A DNA stretch of 64,000 bases from Phycisphaerales bacterium PN19_bin_20 (GTDB taxonomy: Bacteria > Planctomycetota > Phycisphaerae > Phycisphaerales > UBA1924), in the NCBI GenBank assembly GCA_021173225.1, contig JAJOLK010000007.1, forward strand, positions 62,001 to 126,000. The letters run 5' to 3'. Position numbers and translations under genes: made by a program. A model generated the notes under the pieces. That model ran no database searches, was not told where the DNA came from, and saw nothing but the letters and a program-made list of their open reading frames with translations. Of the stretch, positions 27,088-35,080 are shown piece after piece; position 1 is the first letter of the stretch, and each line of letters begins with the position of its first letter.

Positions 27088-27705
27088 ATGAGGCACCTTT
27101 CAACGCGTCGGCGGCTGCGAACCCCTTCTTCTTTCCTGGCGGCGGCAATGGCCGTCGGAGCGGGCCTGATGGTGGGCTGCCAGGGTGCGGGCGAGGCGGA
27201 TGGCGGGATCAGCACGGAGGTGCTGTCGCGGACGCCCGCGGCCGAGTCGCCCTTGGACAAGCTGGCGTTCATGGCTGGCGGGTGGGTGCCTGAGACCACG
27301 CAGACGGGCAAAGGCTTTGGCGAAGAGCACTGGATGGCGCCGCGCGGCAGGACGATGGTGGGCATGTTCCGCCTTGCCGAGCCCGACGGAACGATGGAGT
27401 TTCAAGAGCTCACGAGCATCAACGTCGAGCCAGCGGGCGTCTTCCTGCGGATGCGGCACGTGCATGGGGCTGAGATGATCGTCAAGCCCAGCGAGGCTGA
27501 GGCGCAGGTCTACAAGCTGCGTGACGCCGCGAGTTTGGATGGCAGCAGCGCGACGTTCGACGCCGTGGAGCACACGAGGAATGCTCTCAGCGTGACGTAC
27601 CGGCGCGTGGATGCGCAGACGCTGGAGCTGACGGTGAACACGAGCTCGGCGAGCGGCCCGCGGAAGCAGGTCATCGTGTCCAAGCGGGTTCGGGCTGGGA
27701 TGTGA
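27088..27705 (+). CDS. Putative lipoprotein with DUF6265-like domain
   Basis: 205 residues. The N-terminus has basic residues, a hydrophobic stretch and a lipobox-like LMVGC, predicting an acylated cysteine near residue 31. The rest matches the pattern LAFMAGGWVPE...EEHWMAPRGRTMVGMFR...FQELTSINVEP...LRMRHVHG, which I recognise as DUF6265: a small β-barrel domain of unknown function that may bind a hydrophobic ligand. It is divergent from the UbiA-type gene, with starts only 37 bases apart. Confidence 0.7.
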   Translation: MRHLSTRRRLRTPSSFLAAAMAVGAGLMVGCQGAGEADGGISTEVLSRTPAAESPLDKLAFMAGGWVPETTQTGKGFGEEHWMAPRGRTMVGMFRLAEPDGTMEFQELTSINVEPAGVFLRMRHVHGAEMIVKPSEAEAQVYKLRDAASLDGSSATFDAVEHTRNALSVTYRRVDAQTLELTVNTSSASGPRKQVIVSKRVRAGM

Positions 27706-27763
27706 GGGCGGCGCGGTTGGTGGCGAAGCGGGGATGAGTTCGAGGGCCACAGAGAGCACGAAC

Positions 27764-27815
27764 GCCCGACGGCAGGATGAGATCCTGCCCCACGCGATGC
27801 AGTTAGAAATGGCGG
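27764..27815. repeat. Hairpin repeat related to the 5.4-kb repeats
   Basis: A perfect inverted repeat GGCAGGAT-GAG-ATCCTGCC (27771-27789) is followed by TTAGAAATGGCGGGT (27803-27817). In inverse orientation the same elements, GGCAGGAT hairpin and TTTCTAAC / CCCGCCAT, occur in the 65-bp repeats at 5342-5483. It lies between the convergent DUF6265-like and galE genes. Confidence 0.6.
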
Positions 27816-27913
27816 GTGGAGAAGGTGCCTTCTAAAGGCGAAGACCTCGCCGGTGGAGGAACTTGGTGCTACAAGGCCGGCCGGCAGCGGCCACCAGTGG
27901 CCACCAGCCGTCC

Positions 27914-28963
27914 TCAGTTTGCGTAGCCCCTGGGGTTGGCCTTCATCCACGCCCAGGCGTGCTCGATCATCGGCTCAACCTCGCGCGTGGCCGCCTTCCA
28001 GCCGATCTCACGCGCGATCTTGCCAGGGTCGGCGTAGAGGGTTGCGGGGTCGCCGGCGCGGCGCGGGGCATCGGCGGTCTTGAGCTTCAGGCCCGTGACG
28101 CGCTCGGCGGCGTCAACGATCTGCCGGACGCTCAGCCCGGTGCCGGTGCCGATGTTGTACGACCGCACATCGCCGGCTTTGAGCGCCGCGAGGGTGTGGA
28201 CGTGCGCGTCGACCAGGTCTTCAACGTTTACGTAGTCGCGCACGGCGGTGCCGTCGGGCGTCGGATAGTCGTGCCCAAAGATGCTCAGCGTGTTGCTGCT
28301 CTGTGGGCGGCGGCCCAGCAGGCAGTGCAGCACGATGGGGATCAGGTGCGTCTCGGGGTCGTGGTGCTCACCGAGCGCGCCGGATCGGTCGCTGCCGCAG
28401 ACGTTGAAGTAACGCAGGAACGCGCAGGCGAAGTCCTTCCCGCTGGCCTTGCACGCGTGGGTGTGCTCAGTGAGGATGCGCTCGAAGGCGAGCTTGCTGG
28501 CGCCATAGGGGTTGATCGGTCGCTGGACCAGGTCCTCGCGGATCGGGACGTCCTGCGGGCCAGGCTCGCCGTAGGTCGCGGCGGTAGAGGAGAAGATCAG
28601 GCGCGTGACGCCAGCGGCGTCGGCGGCGGTCAGTAGCGAGAGCGCACCAGCGGTGTTGGCGCGCCAGTAATCAAGCGGGCGGTTGACACTCTCGCCGACG
28701 TACGTCAGGGCCGCAAAGTGCATCACGGCGTGCACGGCGTGGGCCCGCATCATGTGCTCAAGGGCCTGCGTATCCAGCAGGTCAAGGCGGTGAAAGTTGA
28801 GGTTGCTCGCATTGCGGCCGGCGGCTCGTGCGATCGCATTAACCGCGCCGGCGTGCCCGCGGTAGAGGTTGTCAACGATCACCACGCGGTGCCCGTCGCG
28901 CAGCAGGCGCAGGGCCGCGTGAGAACCGATGTAGCCAGCGCCGCCGGTGACAAGGATGTGCAT
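27914..28963 (-). CDS. galE: UDP-glucose 4-epimerase
   Basis: 349 residues, the usual GalE length. The Rossmann NAD site is MHILVTGGAGYIGSH; the catalytic Tyr-Lys pair is in PYGASKLAFE; the Ser/Thr of the triad is in IFSSTAATYG. The conserved NPYGASK and NVCGSD segments support GalE rather than other extended SDRs. It interconverts UDP-glucose and UDP-galactose, and some homologues use UDP-GlcNAc. It is divergent from a glycosyltransferase gene, consistent with supplying activated sugars for surface glycans. Confidence 0.92.
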   Translation of the reverse strand: MHILVTGGAGYIGSHAALRLLRDGHRVVIVDNLYRGHAGAVNAIARAAGRNASNLNFHRLDLLDTQALEHMMRAHAVHAVMHFAALTYVGESVNRPLDYWRANTAGALSLLTAADAAGVTRLIFSSTAATYGEPGPQDVPIREDLVQRPINPYGASKLAFERILTEHTHACKASGKDFACAFLRYFNVCGSDRSGALGEHHDPETHLIPIVLHCLLGRRPQSSNTLSIFGHDYPTPDGTAVRDYVNVEDLVDAHVHTLAALKAGDVRSYNIGTGTGLSVRQIVDAAERVTGLKLKTADAPRRAGDPATLYADPGKIAREIGWKAATREVEPMIEHAWAWMKANPRGYAN

Positions 28964-29200
28964 GGTGTTGGCTCGGGGCCGGGCAGGTCAGGTCGGGTCT
29001 AAGAATTGGGCGAGGGAGAGGTGACGGGTGAGCTGAAGCATTGGTGGGCATGCGGGATGCTCGGGCCCTGAAGCGGGAGAATAATCGGCCCGATGACCTG
29101 AACGCTCGCGGGCTTGCGGCGGTTCGGGATTTGGCGGCAGATTCTCGGCCGACGCCCTGCCGCGGGCTGGACCGTTGGCTCAGTGTTATCGAACCAGCTT

Positions 29201-30406
29201 ATGAAGATCCTGCACGTCACCCACAGCATGGACCCGGCCCGAGGCGGCCCACCGGCGGTGGTTGCGCGGCTGGCGGCGGCGCAGGCGGCGGCGGGGCACG
29301 AGGTCACGATCTTTGCCGGCGAGGTGCTCGGCACGCAGGCCGCGATCAACAAGAGCCTCGCGCCGATCCCGCACATGACGCAGGTCCGTCTCCAGACCGT
29401 CGCGCTGCCAGAGTCGATCAAGACGCTGCTGTTTGGGCAACTGTCGGGGCATCCGGGCATCGCGGCGCTGGACGCGGCCGTAAGCGCGAGTGACTTTGTG
29501 CACGTCCATGAGGTTTGGCCGGTGATCGTGCCGCTGTCGGCGCGGGCGTGCTCGCGTGCGAGACGCAGCTACTGCGTCACGCCGCACTCGAGCCTCAACA
29601 CGTGGGGCATGGCGCAGCGTCGGCTTAAAAAGCGTGTAGCGCTAGAGGTGCTGGGCTGGCGCGGGGCGCTGAGCGGCGCACGGTTCTTGCACATGCTCAA
29701 CACCGCTGAGGTGCGGCAGGCCCGCCCGCTGGGGCTGCGCACGCCGTGCGAGATCATGCCTAACGGCGTGTTCATTGAGGAGATGACCCCGCTGCCGGCA
29801 CCCGGGAGCTTCCGTGCCAAGCACCCGGCGCTGGGCGATCGTCCGTTCGTGCTGTTTTTGAGCCGCCTGCACTACAAGAAGGGGCTGGACATTTTGGCGG
29901 ATGCGTTCGCGCTGGTGGCCAAGTCGCGGGCGGATATCGAGCTGGTGGTGGCGGGCCCTGACGACGGCGAGCGTGCGACGGTGGAGCGCAAGGCCGCCGA
30001 TGCGGGGCTGAGCGGGCGCGTCCACCTGATCGGCCCGGTGTACGGGAGGGACAAGTTCGCGGCGTACGTGGACGCGAGCGTGTTTTGCCTGCCCTCACGC
30101 ATGGAGGGCTTCAGCATGGCGATCACCGAGGCGCTGGCGTGCCGCACGCCGGTGGTCATCAGCGGCGAGTGCAACTTTCCTGAGGTCGCAACGGGTGTGC
30201 CCGGCGGTGAGCATGGCGCGTGCGGGGTCGTGACCAGTGAGCTGTCGGCCAGCGCCACGGCCCAGGGGTTGCTGGCAGTCTTGGGTGATGAAGCGTCGCG
30301 GCGTGCGATGGGCGAGCGTGGGCAGGCGATGGTGCACGCGAACTACACCTGGCCGGCGATCGCACGCCAGAGCGTTGAGCTGTACCGGAAGTACGCGGCG
30401 GTGTGA
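29201..30406 (+). CDS. GT4-type glycosyltransferase
   Basis: 401 residues with the GT-B fold. The N-terminus is MKILHVTHSMDPARGGP, with the donor-side domain from ~200: PFVLFLSRLHYKKGLDILADAF. The EX7E motif is EGFSMAITE, followed by LACRTPVVISGECNFPE. The retaining enzyme would transfer a hexose from a nucleotide sugar to a glycan or lipid acceptor; specificity is unknown. The ATG is chosen because the frame upstream (MRRFGIWRQ...) has no glycosyltransferase character. Confidence 0.88.
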   Translation: MKILHVTHSMDPARGGPPAVVARLAAAQAAAGHEVTIFAGEVLGTQAAINKSLAPIPHMTQVRLQTVALPESIKTLLFGQLSGHPGIAALDAAVSASDFVHVHEVWPVIVPLSARACSRARRSYCVTPHSSLNTWGMAQRRLKKRVALEVLGWRGALSGARFLHMLNTAEVRQARPLGLRTPCEIMPNGVFIEEMTPLPAPGSFRAKHPALGDRPFVLFLSRLHYKKGLDILADAFALVAKSRADIELVVAGPDDGERATVERKAADAGLSGRVHLIGPVYGRDKFAAYVDASVFCLPSRMEGFSMAITEALACRTPVVISGECNFPEVATGVPGGEHGACGVVTSELSASATAQGLLAVLGDEASRRAMGERGQAMVHANYTWPAIARQSVELYRKYAAV

Positions 30407-30431
30407 ACCCGGCGCAGTGGGGGAGACGTGG

Positions 30432-30875
30432 ATGTTCGACTCGCTCAAAGCGATGGGCGCCCTGGCGGGGCTGATGAAGAACAAAGAGGTGCTCGCGCAG
30501 GCCTTCACGCGCGTGCGGGCCGAGCTGGGCACGCGGACGGTAACCGTCGAGGGTGCGCGCTTGCCCGACGGCGCGCCCGGGATCAGCGTGGTCGCCAGCG
30601 GCGAGCTTGAGATTGTCTCTGTCACGCTCGCGCCCGCCCTGCTGGCGCAGGCAGCGCAAGATGAAGCCGGGCGGGCCCGCGTGCAAGAGTTGATTGCGCG
30701 GGCGTGCAACGCGGCCCTGGCGCGGGCCAAGGGCGTGATCGCAGAAGAGGTGAGTAAGGAATCAAAGGCCATGGGCCTGCCCGACATGCCCGGCCTCAGC
30801 GAGCTGCTCGGGCCCGCTGGCGGAAGTGGCAGTAGTGTTGGTGGGGGCGGTAGTGGGGGGGGTTCGCGGCCATGA
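30432..30875 (+). CDS. YbaB/EbfC-family nucleoid-associated protein
   Basis: 147 residues. MFDSLKAMGALAGLMKNKEVLAQAF is the N-terminal helix; a three-stranded middle has VTVEGARLPDG and SGELEIVSVTLAP; a long C-terminal helix follows. This is the EbfC arrangement of a dimeric DNA-binding 'tweezer'. It has a Gly/Ser tail. The usual dnaX/recR neighbours are absent, and the protein is longer than the typical ~105 residues. The stop overlaps the next start (ATGA). Confidence 0.75.
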   Translation: MFDSLKAMGALAGLMKNKEVLAQAFTRVRAELGTRTVTVEGARLPDGAPGISVVASGELEIVSVTLAPALLAQAAQDEAGRARVQELIARACNAALARAKGVIAEEVSKESKAMGLPDMPGLSELLGPAGGSGSSVGGGGSGGGSRP

Positions 30876-31645
30876 CCGGCGCGACGGCCCAGGTCGTGGT
30901 CATCCCGCTTGATGGCGGCCTGCCGGCGATGAGTGTGCTCGCGCGCCAGAGCTTCCCGCCCGGGGCCGACGACTGGACGCCCGCTTGCGAGCACGCGTGG
31001 CGCGAGCTGCTTGATGGCAACGACCGCCTGCACGACGGCCCGATCTGGAGCGTGGTTGAGCTGAGCCCCGCGGCGCTGGTGGTACGGGCCGAGCGCTACA
31101 AACGCCTGTGTGTGCAGGTAGATTCGCGCGTGGGTGACCTGGGCGTGCGCGTGCTGGGCGTCAAGGGGCTGCTCGCAGGCACCGACAAGCACGGTACGCG
31201 CCGCGTGCTGATCGCCCGGCGCGGCAGCGCCACGCGAATTTACCAGGGGCTGTGGGAGCTGGCGCCCGCAGGCGGGGTTGATGTCCGCGCCGCGCTCTCG
31301 CCGGGGGCGCTGGTGGCGACGCTGCGCGGCGAGCTGCGCGAGGAGCTGGGTGAACACGCCGCAGAAGTGGTGGAGGGCGTTGCGCCCGTGTTTGTGGCGG
31401 CGGTGATCGATCCGATCGCGCTGAGCGTGGATGTGATTGCGCAGCTGGCGTGGCCGGCGGTGGTTGATCCTCGGGCCGGGCTGTGCGCCGACGCCGCGTG
31501 CTCTTGGGAGTATGTGGACCTGGCGTGGGTCAGCGCGGGCGATCTGGCCGCGATGCTCGCCGGCGCGCCCGGGGGTGAGCCGCACGCGGTATTGAGCCCG
31601 CCGACGCTGGCGGTGCTGAGCTGGCTGGGCTGGTTAAAGCTGTGA
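30872..31645 (+). CDS. Nudix-hydrolase-like protein
   Basis: 257 residues. The Nudix helix is recognisable as LRGELREELGEH (~150-161, the REUXEEXGU core) after RIYQGLWELAPAGGV. The usual GX5E part before it is separated by a short insertion (VRAALSPGALVA). The N-terminal ~90 residues are an extra domain without recognised family. Nudix enzymes cleave nucleoside diphosphates linked to another moiety. Coupled translation with the YbaB-like gene suggests a shared operon but not a shared function. Confidence 0.7.
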   Translation: MTGATAQVVVIPLDGGLPAMSVLARQSFPPGADDWTPACEHAWRELLDGNDRLHDGPIWSVVELSPAALVVRAERYKRLCVQVDSRVGDLGVRVLGVKGLLAGTDKHGTRRVLIARRGSATRIYQGLWELAPAGGVDVRAALSPGALVATLRGELREELGEHAAEVVEGVAPVFVAAVIDPIALSVDVIAQLAWPAVVDPRAGLCADAACSWEYVDLAWVSAGDLAAMLAGAPGGEPHAVLSPPTLAVLSWLGWLKL

Positions 31646-31702
31646 CGGAGCGCTGACGGAGCGCTGGCGGAGCGCTGACGAAGCGTCGGCGGAGTGCTGG
31701 CG
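31643..31702. repeat. 11-bp tandem repeat beginning in the stop codon of the Nudix gene
   Basis: About five increasingly diverged units of TGACGGAGCGC. The first TGA is the stop codon of the Nudix-like gene. It occupies most of the spacer before the convergent Nif3-like gene. Confidence 0.75.
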
Positions 31703-31757
31703 TAAGGCTGGCCTCGCGCGGGCCGCTGGCGTGCGTTGCTCTTGAGCCCAGCGCCCG

Positions 31758-32906
31758 CTACAGCGTCTGCATAAGTGTTCGGTCGCTGGCGGCGTGCCGC
31801 ACGTCAAGGCCCGGGATCAGCTCGCGCAGTCGTGCGGCCAGCAGCGGCAGGTAGCCACGCTCGGTGTTGGAGTGCCCAGCGAGCATGACGCCCACGCCAC
31901 GGGCGTTGGCCGCGAGCACTTCGTGGTGCTTCATCTCGCCGGTCAGGAACAGCTCGCAGCCTTCGCGGGCGGCGGCGTCCACCAGCGAGGCGCCGGCCCC
32001 GGGACAGACACCTACGCGCGCAATCGATTTCGCGGGGTCGAACGCCGGCGCGATCTGCACGTGCGAGACGCCCAGGTTTTTCCGGACGCGGGCGGCGATC
32101 TCACCGATGGGCACGGGGCGGTCGAGGGTCAGGCGTCGCCCGGCCCCGGTGCCGCGCTCGGGCAGGGGCTCAAGCGCGTAGACGTCGATCGCCGGGCGCT
32201 CATACGGGTGGAAGCTGCGCAGCAGCTCAATAGCCAGCGGGATTGATCGCCGCGGGATGACCATCTCCAGACGCAGCTCGGGGACGCTCTCAAGGTGCCC
32301 CGGAGTGCCCAGGGCGGGCGCGGTGCCCGGCCCACCCAGAAACGTCCCGGTCCCGGGTGCAAAGAACGAGCAGGCCTGATAAGCCCCGATCAGACCGGCA
32401 CCGGCAGAAGCGAGGGCACCGCGGACCTTGTCGGCTTCGGCGGCGGGGACGAAGGTTACCAGCTTGCATTCGGCCGTCGGCGCGGGGAGGGCCTTGGGGA
32501 TCAGCGCGCGCCGGTCAGCCGAGCGGGTGTGCCCGGGCTCGAGCACGCAGTCGGCCAGCCAGTCACTCATCGCGCCGGCGGCGGCGTCAAGGCTCGTGTG
32601 CGGGCTGACCACGCTCATGCCCCTGCGCAGGGCCCGCAGCAGCAGGCCCTGGCGCGCGTCGGCGGCGGTCAGACGCTTGATTGGCGCAAAGATCGGCGGG
32701 TGGTAGGCGACAATCGCCCCGGCCCCGCACGCCTCGGCCTCGTCGATCAGCGGGCCGGTCAGGTCAATCGACAGCAGCACGCACCCGCGTAGCTCGTCGC
32801 GCGCGTCGCCGGCGATGAGGCCGACGTTATCCCAGTCCTCAGCCAAGGCGCTGGGCGCCACGGCGTCCAGCGCGTCCAGCAGGCTCTGCACGGTGGGGTT
32901 GGGCAT
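31758..32906 (-). CDS. Nif3-like dinuclear metal centre protein
   Basis: 382 residues. The N-terminal half is MPNPTVQSLLDALDAVAPSALAEDWDNVGL and VAYHPPIFAPIKRLT; the C-terminal half includes FLTGEMKHHEVL and GHSNTERGYLP, which provide metal-ligand His and Glu residues. A ~120-residue insertion in the middle (VTFVPAAEADKVRGALASAGAG...SFFAPGTGTFLG) is the PII/CutA-like domain seen in YqfO-type members. The biochemical role of the family is still debated (GTP cyclohydrolase-like). Length and layout fit the long form. Confidence 0.9.
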   Translation of the reverse strand: MPNPTVQSLLDALDAVAPSALAEDWDNVGLIAGDARDELRGCVLLSIDLTGPLIDEAEACGAGAIVAYHPPIFAPIKRLTAADARQGLLLRALRRGMSVVSPHTSLDAAAGAMSDWLADCVLEPGHTRSADRRALIPKALPAPTAECKLVTFVPAAEADKVRGALASAGAGLIGAYQACSFFAPGTGTFLGGPGTAPALGTPGHLESVPELRLEMVIPRRSIPLAIELLRSFHPYERPAIDVYALEPLPERGTGAGRRLTLDRPVPIGEIAARVRKNLGVSHVQIAPAFDPAKSIARVGVCPGAGASLVDAAAREGCELFLTGEMKHHEVLAANARGVGVMLAGHSNTERGYLPLLAARLRELIPGLDVRHAASDRTLMQTL

Positions 32907-33068
32907 GCAAGATTGTAAAGCGCCGCGCGAGCCGCAGGAGCAAGCCCGCGCCTACCCCAAGCTTGGGCGCGCAAACCGGGGGCGCGGAATTCGGGGGGCG
33001 CGTAAATCAGGCGGCCGGTCTGTCGACCCGCCGCCCGGAGGGAGAAAGAGAGCTTGTTGCGCGCCGGC

Positions 33069-34001
33069 TCAGCCCAGCACGGCCTCGGCGACCTTGATCG
33101 CCTCGGGCATCTTGGCCCGCACCTGGGCCAGGTCTTCGTGGGTCAGCCTGACGCTTTCGAGCACATCATCGGGGATGTCCAGGTTCACGACGTCCTGACG
33201 GAAGCCGTTCTTGGGGTCCTCCGCTGCAAGGCGGTCGGCGATAAAGACCATGCAGGCCATGGTCCGCTGGTCGTACGGCAGCTCCATGGGCGTGTGGTGA
33301 TGCCCGATGACCGTGGTGAAGCTCTTGGGGAACTTCCAGCGCTCGCTGAGGCTCGAGCCAAAGTCCTGGTGCGTTGCGCCGAAGACCTGGATCTCGATGG
33401 CCAGCATGTCGGCGCCGGGAGTCGCGGTGGCCTTCTGCAGCACCTCGACCAGGCGGTTGCGGTCCCACTGCATCTCGACCATGATCCCGATGTCGTGGAT
33501 CAGACCGGCGAGGAAGGCCTCGTCGCCCAGCCCGATCTTCATCTGCTCGGCCAGAAGCTTGGTCGCCGTGCCGACCGCCAGGCTGTGCGTCCAGAGGTCT
33601 TTGGCGCTGAAGGTGGGCGTGAGCTGCCCGCCCTTGAACAGCTTGGCCAGGCTGGCGGCGATGGCGATGTTCTTGACGGCGTTAAGGCCCAGCAGCACGA
33701 TGGCCCGGTTGATCGAGCCGATCTGCCCGGGCAGGCCGTAGAACGCGCTGTTGACAACCTTCAGGATGCGCGTGCACAGCGCCGGGTCTTTGCTTATCAC
33801 GTTGTGCAGATCTTGGGCCGTACTGCTGGGGTCCTCGACGATGCTGACGATCTTCAGCGTGATCTCGGGGAGCGTGGCGATGTGGCTGATCTCGCGGATG
33901 GCGTTCTGCACCACCTGCTCACGCGTGGCCGCGGGGCCGCCAGCGGGGGCGGGGGGCGTGCTGTTGGACGCGGGCGTCTGGGCGCTGCTCTGGACCGACA
34001 T
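33069..34001 (-). CDS. HDOD-domain signalling protein
   Basis: 310 residues. A Pro/Ala-rich N-terminal ~28 residues precede the HDOD domain (~30-240): ISHIATLPEITLKIVSIVEDP, KDPALCTRILKVVNSAFYGLP, INRAIVLLGLNAVKNIA and LIHDIGIMVEMQ. The HD-like residues are incomplete, as in most HDOD proteins, which act as protein-protein or nucleotide-linked signalling modules rather than hydrolases. The family often associates with motility and c-di-GMP control. GGAGGT five bases before the ATG makes this one of the clearest Shine-Dalgarno sites in the window. Confidence 0.88.
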   Translation of the reverse strand: MSVQSSAQTPASNSTPPAPAGGPAATREQVVQNAIREISHIATLPEITLKIVSIVEDPSSTAQDLHNVISKDPALCTRILKVVNSAFYGLPGQIGSINRAIVLLGLNAVKNIAIAASLAKLFKGGQLTPTFSAKDLWTHSLAVGTATKLLAEQMKIGLGDEAFLAGLIHDIGIMVEMQWDRNRLVEVLQKATATPGADMLAIEIQVFGATHQDFGSSLSERWKFPKSFTTVIGHHHTPMELPYDQRTMACMVFIADRLAAEDPKNGFRQDVVNLDIPDDVLESVRLTHEDLAQVRAKMPEAIKVAEAVLG

Positions 34002-34257
34002 ATGCGACCTCCAGCCCGCGCGGCATGCGCTGGCCTTCGCCTATCGGCCCGCCAAGGGTCCGACTTCGCCTCTCGAAGACGCAACCTACCGCAATTTCTT
34101 CAACACACCCAGAAATCCACCCGTCGGTGGCCTGGGATTGCCACGTCTGCGCCGACCAGTTACCCGGACCGGCCACGCGGGCGACTCATACGGGTGACTT
34201 ACGCGGGTGGCCCACGCGGGCCAGTTTTGCAATCCACTTTCGCGGGCCTCGCCGCAG

Positions 34258-34929
34258 TCACGGGTCGGGCACGCCCGTTAGCAGACCGATCTCCTGGGCC
34301 TCTAGGCGACCAACATACCACCGGCCCTGCGCGTCAGCCCGCCAGTGGATCATCCAGACCGTCGGCGTCGGCCCGCCCATCAGCTCGCTGCTCGCCAGCA
34401 AGCTGACCTGCGTCCGGGCCACAGCAGGACCATCCATAGACGCCCGAACCCACCGCAGCTCACTGGCCTTGGCGTTGAAGCGGGCGGCGATGTCGCCTCG
34501 GACGGCGCTGACCACATAGTCGCGCCCGCGACTGGACTGCCGTCCAAGAAGCGTGAGTGCAAAGCTCGGCGAGAGCTCGCGCTCGACTGTCGCCGCGTCA
34601 CCTGCGAGCACCGCCACAACCAGCCCGCGCGTCCGCTCAACCAGCACCTCGCGCATGGTCGTCACGCTGCTGGCCAGCAAGACCAGGCCTGTCCCCGCCA
34701 GCGCCCCCGTGCACGCCGCGAGCACCGCCCAGCGCCCCTGCGCGCCGGCCTGCCCCGCACGCAGCAGAAGCCACGCCGCCAACAAGCCCAGCAGGGTCAG
34801 CGCGACGGCGGGCGTCCAGGGCGCTTCATAGAGCCAGCGTTCCAGCAGCGGCGCATCGGGAAGGCGCGGCGCGGAGGCCAAAGGGTTGCGGCCGCCGGGC
34901 GGCGCGAGCTGCGCAAGTGTCAGGCCCAT
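34258..34929 (-). CDS. Unknown membrane protein with C-terminal NTF2-like region
   Basis: 223 residues. Two membrane helices lie at ~38-57 (TPAVALTLLGLLAAWLLLRA) and ~67-88 (WAVLAACTGALAGTGLVLLASS). A soluble C-terminal ~130 residues follows (VVAVLAGDAATVERELSPSFALTLLG..., WMIHWRADAQGRWYVGRLEAQEI), whose pattern suggests an NTF2/SnoaL-like cone fold. No named family is recognised with confidence. It is divergent from the large glycosyltransferase gene, with 151 bases between starts. Confidence 0.6.
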   Translation of the reverse strand: MGLTLAQLAPPGGRNPLASAPRLPDAPLLERWLYEAPWTPAVALTLLGLLAAWLLLRAGQAGAQGRWAVLAACTGALAGTGLVLLASSVTTMREVLVERTRGLVVAVLAGDAATVERELSPSFALTLLGRQSSRGRDYVVSAVRGDIAARFNAKASELRWVRASMDGPAVARTQVSLLASSELMGGPTPTVWMIHWRADAQGRWYVGRLEAQEIGLLTGVPDP

Positions 34930-35080
34930 GGCAGGTTGTACGCACCGGCTCGCCGCGGGGTTGGCCTGTTGCAGGCTTGCGGGGCGGTTTTCACGCTCGG
35001 TGCCGCGCTTGGCCGATTGCCCTTTGGGCCCATGCGCGCTTCGGTCACGCTTTGTTCAGCGCGCTCGCGGTCAACCCTTC

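Noticed and set aside
29114-29200. Extended N-terminus of the glycosyltransferase
   Set aside because: The residues upstream of MKILHVTHS have no family similarity and the usual GT4 start fits the later ATG.
33054-34406. 450-codon plus-strand open frame
   Set aside because: Antisense shadow of the HDOD gene, which has a strong Shine-Dalgarno and clear domain motifs.
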